From positions 174,787,565 through 174,851,564 of the forward strand of contig NC_133650.1 of NCBI RefSeq assembly GCF_009905375.1: 64,000 nt of DNA, written 5' to 3'. Positions within the stretch are counted from its first letter, which is position 1. Every line of letters starts with the position of its first letter. A program made the translations under genes and the position numbers. Below, one piece after another: positions 36,425-45,586 of the stretch. Under the pieces are notes generated by a model. That model was not told the DNA's origin. It saw only the letters and a list, made by a program, of their open reading frames with translations, and did no database searches. This DNA comes from Apium graveolens. Lineage: Eukaryota > Streptophyta > Magnoliopsida > Apiales > Apiaceae.

Positions 36425-37463
36425 GTATTCTGCAAGCAGGTTTTTTCTGGCCTACTTTGTTTAAATATGCTCATCAGTTTGTTTTAAGGTGTGATCGTTG
36501 CCAAAGAGTGGGGAATCTTACGAGGTAGGATGAGATGCCGTTAAATGTGATGCTTGAAGTCGAGGTCTTTGATGTTTGGGGAATCGATTTCATGGGACCA
36601 TTTGTCTCATCCTGCAATAATCAGTACATCTTGTTGGCAGTCGATTATGTCTCAAAATGGGTAGAAGTCAAGGCTCTACCGATGAAGGATGCAAAGGTAG
36701 TGTTGAATTTTCTTCATAAGCAGATTTTCACAAGGTTTGGAACGCCACGAGTAATCATAAGTGATGAGGGGTCGCATTTCTGCAACTGTAATTTCACTTC
36801 TATGATGCAGCGCTACAATGTGAATTATCGTGTTGCTACTGCCTATCATCCACAGACGAATGGTCAAGCAGAAGTGTCTAATAGAGAGATCAAGCGCATT
36901 CTAGAGAAAGTTGTTTGTCCGTCAAGGAAGGATTGGTCTTTAAAGCTCGATGAAGCTGTTTGGGCTTACAGAACAGCATACAAGACTTTACTTAGATGTC
37001 CCCGTTTCAACTTGTTTATAGCAAGAGATGTCATTTACCCGCGGAGCTTGAGCATAAGGCCTATTGGGCGTTGAAGAAGTTGAAACTTGATCTAGATGCA
37101 GCTAAAAAGAAGCGAATGCTTCAGTTAAATGAACTTGATGAATTTCGACTCCAAGCGTACGAGAACAACAAAATGTACAAGGAAAAAGTGAAAAGGTGGC
37201 ACGACAGGAAGCTATATCCTAAGTCATTTGTGCCGGGGCAGCAAGTTCTCTTATTCAACTCTCGTCTCCGACTTTTTCCGGGAAAGTTGAAATCAAGGTG
37301 GTCTGGACCTTTTATTGTCAAAACTGTGTTTCCACATGGAGCGGTGGAGATTTTTGAGAATGATCCGAGCCAAGAATTCAAGGTTAATGGTCAGCGTTTG
37401 AAGCATTACTATGGGGACACGGCAAATCGGGAAGTGGTTAGTGCCGTTTTATTATCAACTTGA
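36425..37463 (+). pseudogene. pol: Athila pol, integrase, broken
   Basis: The start is fused to RNase H by a deletion: the text jumps from KKDSKP to an AARILQAGFFWP-like stretch, so the end of RNase H and the His pair of the integrase zinc finger are gone. The Cys pair remains (CDRCQRVGNLTR). The core has [16 protein letters not shown] and [15 protein letters not shown], so all three catalytic acids are present. A frameshift near 37000 moves to [26 protein letters not shown] and the C-terminal domain (PGQQVLLFNSRLRLFPGKL, SRWSGPF), ending at 37463. Confidence 0.87.
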
Positions 37464-37925
37464 GCGAAGTACCCTACGTCAAGCTAATGACGAAAAAGAA
37501 GCGCTTCTTGGGAGGCAACCCATGATTTGTGACTATAGGAGCCCTTAGAAGTTAATAACCTATCCAAAACCACAAAAAAATCTGAAAAACCAGGCCAAGA
37601 AAAAAAATTCTAGAAGGTCCCTGAGCGCCCGCTCAGCTTCGCTGAGCGACTGCTCAGGGCCCGACTGCCTGAATTTTTTTTAGCCTAATAAAAAAACACA
37701 AAAAAATCAGAAAATACAAAAATACAAACACAAACCCACTACCCATGAATCATTTTCCCATAAACCCACGTTTTTAACCCTCAACCCCACTCCTAATCAA
37801 ATTTTAACCCTAATCTCTACCCAATATATACATACAACTATTCCATATACTCCCCCATACACTTTCAACCTTAAACTCTCTCCCATATTCAAAAAACAAA
37901 TCTTAAGCACTTTTTCTCAGTTTCA
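37464..37925 (+). other. Spacer between pol and ORF3 of E
   Basis: Non-coding. It carries two more GAGCG..CGCTC-type palindromes (37621-37660), A-rich tracts and a CCAATATATACAT stretch (about 37820-37832) roughly 100 bases before the ORF3 start. The latter could act as a TATA box for a separate ORF3 transcript; this is inference. Confidence 0.5.
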
Positions 37926-39140
37926 ATGGCACCCAAGAGATCCAGGACGATTGATAGCAGCAGCACTGTTCCTACTACTGATTCTTCGAGGGGTACTACT
38001 GCGAGGCCTCGTTTGATTGATAGGGCTGCTGAGGAGGAGTATACTAGGCTTCTGGGTAAGCCGATTTTGAAGGAGAGGGGATTCTTACCATCGAGGAGGG
38101 ATGGTGAGTTGTTGCCAATGATTGCTGAAAAGGATTGGATTTCTTTCTGTGAGTCGCCGAAGGCGGTTCCGATGAGCGTGGTTCGCGAGTTCTATGCAAA
38201 AGAGAAAGCTGAAAAGAATGGGTTTTCTGTTGTGCGGGGGTTGACGGTGGATTATCATCCTGAGGCGATTCGCCGTGTGATTGGGCAACACCAGAGGAAG
38301 CCCACGGAGGAGAATGGGAATGAAAAGACTGATTTTGACTTGGATTTGATTTGTGCTACTCTCTGTAGGTCGGGCACGGTTTGGACGTTCAAGACTAGGA
38401 CTAACGAGTACCGTCATTTTCCGGTGATTGTGATGAATAGGTATGCCCGTGTATGGAATGCCTTTATTTGTGCTAATATTCTTCGTACTTCACATGCACA
38501 TGAGATTACAGTTGAGCGAGCACAGTTGTTATGGGGTATTTTGAATGAGGAGTACTATGTGGACCTTGGTGAGTTCATCTACCAAGGAATTCTGAAGTTT
38601 TTTAGGGGAGCGAAGCACATGAACATCCCTTATGCATCTACAGTTACAAAGCTTTGCCGAGCAGTGGGAGTTCAGTGGCCTTCTCATGAGCAGTTGCAGA
38701 TGTCGGCCGCTCCTATTGATTCTGGGACTCTGAATGCGATGCAGGAGTGGACTGGTGGAGAGCCCGAGGAGCATGGGCTGGGTTATCGTCTTTCAGGAGG
38801 GCGTCCAGCACCTGGTACTACCATGGCGAGACCGGGGCGTGATGAGGCAGGCTCTTCTAGAGCTCAGGAGGATGCTGGGATGGCTGATGCCCAGTATAGG
38901 AGGCTGTCAAGGAAGATGGATGCCATGTACGAGACGCAGAGCAGGTTTTCTCAGAATCTCACCCTTGCACTTGGGACTGCTTTTAGAGGCCTTGGAGCTG
39001 ACATCCAATGGCCCGTTTTTGGTGAGGACTCTGCGTATCCGCCTCCTGATACTCCACCCTCTGAGGGTGATGATCCCTTTTTGTTACTTTACCAATTGAT
39101 TTGTGATATTGATGTGAGTGTAGTGATAGCGTTAGAGTGA
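37926..39140 (+). CDS. Athila third ORF, plant retrotransposon ORF of unknown function
   Basis: An intact 404-codon frame from ATG 37926, in the position between pol and the 3' LTR where Athila elements carry an extra or env-like ORF. The N-terminus is basic and serine-rich (MAPKRSRTID). The central part (about residues 25-265) resembles the domain annotated in plant databases as a putative plant transposon protein (DWISFCESPKAVP, VWNAFICANILRTSHAHE, YASTVTKLCRAVGV). The C-terminal part has a helical stretch (RLSRKMDAMYETQSRF), proline-rich text (YPPPDTPPSEGDD) and a hydrophobic end (FLLLYQLICDIDVSVVIAL). There is no signal peptide and no clear internal membrane segment, so I do not call it an envelope protein. 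It is unbroken although gag and pol of the same element are dead. Confidence 0.75.
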   Translation: MAPKRSRTIDSSSTVPTTDSSRGTTARPRLIDRAAEEEYTRLLGKPILKERGFLPSRRDGELLPMIAEKDWISFCESPKAVPMSVVREFYAKEKAEKNGFSVVRGLTVDYHPEAIRRVIGQHQRKPTEENGNEKTDFDLDLICATLCRSGTVWTFKTRTNEYRHFPVIVMNRYARVWNAFICANILRTSHAHEITVERAQLLWGILNEEYYVDLGEFIYQGILKFFRGAKHMNIPYASTVTKLCRAVGVQWPSHEQLQMSAAPIDSGTLNAMQEWTGGEPEEHGLGYRLSGGRPAPGTTMARPGRDEAGSSRAQEDAGMADAQYRRLSRKMDAMYETQSRFSQNLTLALGTAFRGLGADIQWPVFGEDSAYPPPDTPPSEGDDPFLLLYQLICDIDVSVVIALE

Positions 39141-40063
39141 TGTTGAGTCTTGTAGGTTGACATGTATGCTAGAAACACTTGTAATTTCATTAAGTCTTAG
39201 AGAATGCTTAAGGACTAGATTGTTGTCATGGTTTGATGGTTTTTGAGGTTAATCTATTGAATATGCTTAGAATTTATAATAGGTTATTAGTGATAAAAGG
39301 CATGAAAAGAAAAAAATTGGAGTAAAAAAAATTGGAATTCATTGCTAAGTGTGGCTAGGCGTCAAATGGCTAGTAGCCGGCTCGTATTTTTGTGCGAGTA
39401 GTCTAGGGTTGAGCAAGATGGAGCGAAACGCATTTGCTCAGAAATTTAGAAAAAAAATATAAAAAAAAGAAAGAAAGAAAATAAAAGAAAGAAAATAAAA
39501 ATAAAAATAAAGAGTTAATGCATAATTTATCACGAGTGGGCTCTTTGGTATTCGAGTTATTAAGTTCTTAGGGGACTTTGTGCCTAGTGACCTAAGGCTT
39601 TTATAGTCTGGGATCTGCTAACCTAATGCTCGCTAAATGGATGCCATTGTATAAGTCTTTTGTGGGCCTCACTCATTGCACGATCAAATGAGCATTTGTT
39701 GTTGTTAAATAAAAAGCATGATTCCATAATAAGCTCCAGTAATCTTGAAGTGTTATAAATCATTTTGTGCCTAGAAATTTATTCTTCATATAATCATGTG
39801 ATTGCCTTGAGGATAGTTGAGTTATGATAATTGATCTAGTTGCGAAGCATATCTGTTAAGCATCCGCACACACCACGTTTCTGGTTACATGTTAGTTTGG
39901 ATGATTTGATTGATCTTTATTCGCATAATTGCATTTGTTGAGATGTCATGAGTTGGTTGGTTTATTCGTAGTGAGGGGGATCGCTGCATTTCATATAGAT
40001 TGCATTCATGCATATTTTTGTTTTATTTTTGAGTCTGTGACGCTTGAGGAAAAGCATCGATTT
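39141..40063 (+). other. 3' untranslated internal region of E
   Basis: Non-coding. It includes an A-rich low-complexity run of GAAA and AAATAA words (39450-39511). The last 316 bases of the 3' internal region (39761-40076) are duplicated at 14880-15195. Confidence 0.7.
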
Positions 40064-40076
40064 AAGTTTGGGGGTG
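40064..40076 (+). other. PPT of element E
   Basis: AAGTTTGGGGGTG directly before the 3' LTR start TGATAAGTGG. The same sequence precedes the LTR at 15196. Confidence 0.85.
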
Positions 40077-41566
40077 TGATAAGTGGCATTTTATACCACT
40101 TAGAACGTCTTATAATAGCTTGAATTGATGTCTTGAAATCAAGTATTTTGTGTATTTGATGCGTTTTTCTAGTGTTTGTGCATTTCAGGGTATTACTTGC
40201 GTTTGTGGAGAGATTTCATCAAGAATAAGCCTTAGTATGTGTTTGGCATTGCGAGATTTCATCAAGAATAAGCCTTAGTATGTGTTTGGCATTGCGAGTG
40301 GAAGATAGGATCAGAATGCAGCAAAGAACGGGATCAAAACAGAGTATTTTCTAGAAAGGGTTTGAGCGCCCGCTCAACTCTGCTGAGCGACCGCTCAGGA
40401 AGCTGAACGCCCGCTCAGGATTGCCGAGCGACCGCTCAGGGACGTAAATTAAAATAATTATTTTTAGACTCCTAATTATGTTGAGCTTCCGACTTCTGAG
40501 ATAGTTGGGTTTTGTGGGACTCCTATATAAGTAGTTTTCAGAGACGTTTCACGTGGTGTTGAATCATGGTATCAATCGAGGAGCAAGGAGATAAGGAAGA
40601 AGACCGTTTTAGCATATCGCAAAGAAGAGGAATCATAGTTTCTTGTGATTCATTATTTCGTTGTAACAGTGGATGCTAGTTTTCTTTACTTTGAACCTAT
40701 TTACTCTTGTGACGTACTCTGGTTTAATATAACTAGTTTTAGTAATTATTCTCGTGTGTTATTATCATGTTTTCATATGAACCCATGGTGACGATGAGTT
40801 CTATCATGGGCTAATCATGATCATGGGGTCGTAACGGATTTTCTATGGATTCTTTAGTTAGTTGTTTAATACCTTAGTGTGTGATGATTGTATGATATCT
40901 AGTATTGGTTGTGCTTATTCTTCTTATGTGCGTCGCGAACATATAAGATAGGGTGTTAATCTCTTGTGAAGCGATAATGGATCTTGAGGTTTAGAACTTG
41001 CCATGCTAGCATAGGGTCATGAATGTGTATGCATGATTAGTGGGTAACTCTAATCGTTTTACTTGCCTTGTGTAATCATAAGGAATAACTTGTGCTTAAA
41101 TCGTTATGTTGTCAAATTCTGTAGACATATGGGGTCTCAACATAATTGATGCCTATTCAACTTCTGTCTTAATTGTGGATGCTTGGTAGAATGGTATTAG
41201 TATAATGAAAGTTGGCTTTTATCAGTTTCGTGTTGTTCGATTAATATCATCACCGTTACATGCTAAGAATAATAACAATAATTATTGAAGGGAGTAGTAA
41301 TGAAGTTGTGATCTCATGTGTGTTTAATATTGTTAATTCAAGTGTCAATTAAGTGCTTAATTCTCGTAGTTAATTGTAGTTAATAATTAGTTAATCAAAT
41401 ATAAGTGTTATTGTCTTGACATGGAGAAGTAATTATACATTGGTGAGTAAGTGTAATTGAACATAATTAGTCTGAGTCTCTGTGGGAATGAACTAGAAAG
41501 TATTCTATATTACTTGCGAACGCATATACTTGCGTGTATTATTAGCACGTGTTTTCCATCCTAACA
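40077..41566 (+). repeat. 3' LTR of element E (1490 bp)
   Basis: Starts TGATAAGTGGC, ends CATCCTAACA, and is followed by the TSD GCTGT. It differs from the 5' LTR by scattered substitutions and by a 43-bp tandem duplication (about 40205-40290). The GAGCG palindromes lie at 40363-40440 and a TATA-like TCCTATATAAG at about 40521. Confidence 0.92.
40205..40290 (+). repeat. 43-bp tandem duplication in E's 3' LTR
   Basis: The unit running from GAGATTTCATCAAG to GTTTGGCATTGC occurs twice in a row here and once in the LTRs at 14710 and 15196. Its right edge coincides with the breakpoint of the deletion at 14883. Confidence 0.88.
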
Positions 41567-41571
41567 GCTGT

Positions 41572-41721
41572 TAAATAGTGAGTGATGTTGCGAGTAAACG
41601 TTTATGGAAAATTGTAAGGTTGAGGGATCAACCTGAGAAAATGGAAGTGGGATACTTGAATGTATCATTATCTGATCTTTAGTGTGATTCTAAGGACAGA
41701 ATCCTTTTAAGGGGGGAAGGA
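41572..41721 (+). other. 3' end of A's internal region with PPT
   Basis: The last 150 internal bases of A after E. It ends GACAGAATCCTTTTAAGGGGGGAAGGA; the PPT is about 41709-41721. The GGAATCCTT word before the PPT also occurs in B and, as GGACGGAATCCTT, in F. Confidence 0.8.
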
Positions 41722-43570
41722 TGTAATATCCAGACATAGTGTGTAATTATTTTTATCGATAAATGATTATTATGTGATTATTATATGATTTTTGGTGAAT
41801 TATTTGACGATTGGTGTTGTTATGTGGATGTTGATATGTGGTAAAGTATAAGTATGTTAATTTTATTATGTTCAGAATAAAATACAGATAATTAAGGTAT
41901 TTTTCTGGAAATTTTTGGAGTATTATATGATTTTATATTGATTTATGAATTTATTAATTATTTTCTGAATAATTACAAAATTATTTTATAAAGCCGGGAA
42001 TCGTCTGACTTCAACCGTTTATACGTTTTTACGACCCGAAACTCTTCCGAAAACTCCTTCCTAACCTAATCTGGTAATTCCGGACATTTTTCGTGTTTTG
42101 ACTTTTTCAATAAGGATTACGGTTTGACCCGTGCACGGCCCGACGCAAGATTTTCGATACAATAATCATTTCACTGAATAAAAAAAACCTGTATTCTCGA
42201 ATGACGGGATATTATTATGTTATTTTCATATACAGTGTTTTATAAGAAGCCCGGGTTGGATAATTATCTAATACGGGTATCAAATCAGATCATTTTTGCA
42301 GTTACTTAGCGGCTAAGTAACTAATTTATCGATCCAATACGATCCAATATTCCATAAATATATATAGCCCTTTTATTATTTCATTTTATTCGTATAATCA
42401 TAATAAGTCAGTAAAATCCCGTAAAATACAAAGAAAATATCGAATTAATACCGCGTTCTTGAGAATCAAACGCACGAACGAGGGCGTTATCGAACTCCGA
42501 TTCGGGCGTGCAATATATCAAAACGAAGCTCTCGAAAAACTCTTTCTGATTCAACCATCACTTTTGATGCAAAAATTAAGGTATTTTTCTGATTTAATTA
42601 TTCTATTTCTAATTATTTATGAATTAAAATATGAATTTTTGTTCTTAAAGTTGTTGATATGATTTCATGGCATAATCATGTAGATATTTTTGTCCTGGTC
42701 ATTTTGGTATATTATACTTCAAATTTGGAGTTCAATAACATATATAAATTCACGTTTGATTCTGGGAAATGGAAATTAGGGTTCTAGTTTCACATGAATG
42801 TTTTTAATTCGAATTGGGATATTCTTTTCTGCTGATTCTAGGCGTAATATGATATCATTAACAAGTTCAGTTATCCTCAAGGAATCGATTAACAGTTTTC
42901 AGTCGTTCAGAGGAGTCGAATTCACGAAGATCGGAAAAGAAGAAGGCTCGCCGGCGACGACAAGTTTCTTCGAACTTTCCGATTTAATCACGATGTGGGT
43001 ACTGAATTTGACCATGTAACCAGGTTTCTGGGGACGTTCTCTCGTGTCCTGGAAGTTTTGGTGGTCATTCGCCACCGAGTTTACCGATTCCGGCGAGTCA
43101 GAGACCGCCGGTGATGAAATTGCTACTCAATCCGAGGGATTTTTGGAGATGGTGACTTTAAGTCACCAAGATTTCTAGATTTGCAAAAACGACCCTGATA
43201 CTTTGCAAACTTACAGTTTTAACCCTACGACTAAAACTTTCAAAATCTTACACTTTACCCCTGGAATTCATATTTTTAAAATAATATTTTTATTTATTTA
43301 GTTTAATTCCAAAATTCAGTATTTAATTTCTGAAAAATTGTTTTTAAATTAAAAGTAAATCTTAATTAATTAATAAATTAATTAATTAATTAGTTTTAGT
43401 TGATAATTAATTATCTAATTAGTCAATTAATCTAAATATTAATTAATAAAATAATTTAATTAGTTATTAATTAATTTTAATTAATTATTTAATTGGATTT
43501 AATTATTTATTTTGATTTAAAAATTTCAAAAAATATTTTCGAGCTTTAAAATATTATTTTAAATTATTTT
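41722..43570 (+). repeat. 3' LTR of element A, first part
   Basis: Starts TGTAATATCC and matches 5716-7520 of the 5' LTR, including the palindrome and TATA box. It is interrupted at ATTTT (43566-43570) by element D and continues at 54110. Confidence 0.9.
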
Positions 43571-44140
43571 TGTTATGGATAAAAAACCAAGGTTATTACT
43601 TGCTGTATTTAACACTAAGATTCGAGAGCTCAAGGCCTTTAATGGCTGCTCTCGTGTTTCGTGACTCAATCTGCCTTTACGAGATGCCTACGTATCTCTG
43701 TGAATTAGAGAATCAAGCCAAAAAACGTAGTTCTGATTGGTGGGGGTGAGACCCCTTATATAGATGTTGGGAGTCCTTGAATTGGACTTGGTATAGGAGA
43801 CTTGGTGGGCAAGTCTCATAGTTAGAATGGACTTTGGAGTCCTAGATAGTAGGAAATTGATTCCTTATCCTTTTAGGTCCCATTGAGGCTAATCTCCAAG
43901 GATTTATATTCTTATCGGGACTCTTTTCAACATCTATTTTGTCCCTTATTAATTAATTACGAAATTAATTAATAATCAGGGCTTTTGGGCCTTTTTTATT
44001 CCATCAGGCCTGATCTGGTCCATCAGGTTTAACCTTTCTGGTCTGAGTATCATATATCTTTTTATTGGGTCTAGCAGCCCACAAATTGTACAATTAATGC
44101 AGTATTTAATAATAAAATCATAATTTATTTATCCCTATCA
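43571..44140 (-). repeat. 3' LTR of element D (570 bp)
   Basis: + strand TGTTATGGATAAA to TTATCCCTATCA. Near-identical to 53540-54109. Minus-strand TATA box CTATATAAGG at about 43754-43763. Confidence 0.95.
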
Positions 44141-44156
44141 TTTGCCCCCCAACTTT
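44141..44156 (-). other. PPT of element D
   Basis: The minus strand reads AAGTTGGGGGGCAAA immediately before the LTR start TGATAGGG. Confidence 0.85.
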
Positions 44157-44288
44157 TGGGAAACATCGATTAGGTTTCGCAGAAGTTAAGTCTATTCGTT
44201 CCCTTACAGGGTTTCATTTTTCCGTAAAGTGTGGAGCGACCTACACATTTACAATGAATTTTCCCTTTTATTCAGGAATTATCTTAAT

Positions 44289-44538
44289 TTCCAGGAATTT
44301 TTCCCTTATTTCCGGGATTCTTCCCTTATTTTCTGGATTTTTCCCTAATTTTCTGGGATTTTCCCTAATTTTCTGGGATTTTCCCTAATTTCTGGGATTT
44401 TCCCTAATTTTCTGGGATTTTCCCTAATTTCTGGGATTTTCCCTAATTTTCTGGGATTTTCCCTAATTTTCTGGGATTCTTCCCTAATTTTCTGGGATTT
44501 TCCCTAATTTCTGGGATTTTCCCTAGTTTTCTGGAAAT
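44289..44538. repeat. Minisatellite in D, unit about 20 bp
   Basis: About a dozen units of the type TTTTCTGGGATTTTCCCTAA with small length variation. It lies between D's PPT and the 90-bp repeat array. Non-coding. Confidence 0.92.
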
Positions 44539-44621
44539 ATTAACATTTTTCAGAAAATATTTAAGGAATTTTCTTATTTTTTTAAATAATCAGAAAAACA
44601 GAATTTTTGTTGCTCAATACA

Positions 44622-45252
44622 TCCTAGGCGTTGTTGATCCACGCCTAGGAGACAGTTTCCTAACAACGTCTAGGAAAACTTGCGTCCTGGGCGTTGTTGG
44701 AGGCTGATGCTTCCTGGGCGTTGTTGATCCACGCCTAGGAGACGGTTTCCTAACAACGTCTAGGAAACTTGCGTCCTGGGCGTTGTTGAAGACAGATGCT
44801 TTCATAGATCCTAGACGTTGTGCACCCACGCCTAGGAGACAGTTTTCTAACAACGTCTAGGAAACTTGCGTCCTGGGCGTTGTTGAATACAGATGCTTTC
44901 ATAGATCCTAGACGTTGTGCACCCACGCTTAGGAGACAGTTTTCTAACAACGTCTAGAAAACTGGCGTCCTGGGCGTTGTTGAATACAGATGCTTCCTGG
45001 GCGTTGTTGTACCACGCCTAGGAGCCACACTTCTAACAACGGCTAGGGACGATGTATCCTGAGCGTTGTTGAATACAGATGCTTCCTGGGCGTTGTTGTA
45101 CCACGCCTAGGAGCCACACTTCTAACAACGGCTAGGGACGATGTATCCTGAGCGTTGTTGAATACAGATGCTTCCTGGGCGTTGTTGATCCACGCCTAGG
45201 AGCCACACTTCTAACAACGGCTAGGGACGATGTATCCTGAGCGTTGTTGAGG
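44622..45252. repeat. Hairpin-forming tandem repeat in D, unit about 90-95 bp
   Basis: Seven units starting near 44625, 44715, 44810, 44905, 44995, 45085 and 45175; the last three are nearly identical. Each holds GCGTTGTTG words and, about 45 bases on, their near complement TAACAACG(T/G)CTAGG, plus CGCCTAGGA against TCCTGGGCG, so each unit can fold on itself. It sits just upstream of the TATA box of the antisense gene. Minus-strand open frames within it follow the repeat and are not genes. Confidence 0.9.
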
Positions 45253-45370
45253 CAGTTCGAGCCTTGATTCATTCATTGAACTTTGATTTTAAATCTTTTC
45301 AAAATTCAAATCTTATGGGCTTCCCGCCTTTTTCTTAGGCCCAGGCCCGTTTGTGCATCTTTGAGCTCCT

Positions 45371-45382
45371 CTATATAAGAGG
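45371..45382 (+). promoter_or_regulatory. TATA box of D's antisense gene
   Basis: CTATATAAGAGG, about 205 bases upstream of the ATG at 45587, with TCACACTTCACTTTCAC about 30 bases downstream as a plausible transcription start area. Confidence 0.6.
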
Positions 45383-45586
45383 TGGAGTGTGAGTTCATTT
45401 CTCACACTTCACTTTCACAAAAATTTCTAAATTTCAACTCTGCAATTAGTCTCTCAAGAATCGCCACCTCCAAGCGATTTCCGGCTTTCTACTCCGCCGC
45501 TTTTCTGGGCTTATTTTGAAGATTCCATTTGAATCTTCATCTTCTTTACTTACTTTCAAGAGCTTCCTGGGTTTTTGTCTTCATCC

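Larger units (their letters stand above)
14710..41566 (+). mobile_element. Element E: Athila-like Ty3/gypsy retrotransposon with F nested inside
   Basis: A perfect 5-bp TSD, GCTGT, lies at 14705-14709 and 41567-41571. The left end carries a truncated LTR, a 3'-internal fragment and then a full LTR. A PBS of the Athila type, gag, pol, a third ORF, PPT and 3' LTR follow. Without F (15.8 kb) it is about 11.0 kb, the usual Athila size. Gag and pol are broken. It is inserted in the internal region of A. Confidence 0.92.

Noticed and set aside
37926..39140. Calling E's third ORF an envelope gene
   Set aside because: No signal peptide or clear internal transmembrane segment is visible; only its position is env-like.
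44614..44950. Two overlapping minus-strand ORFs of 66-79 codons
   Set aside because: They are translations of the 90-bp tandem repeat, with the same peptide recurring in register; no independent coding evidence.
44289..45252. Regularly spaced repeats as a possible CRISPR array
   Set aside because: The units are contiguous tandem repeats without unique spacers, in a plant retrotransposon.
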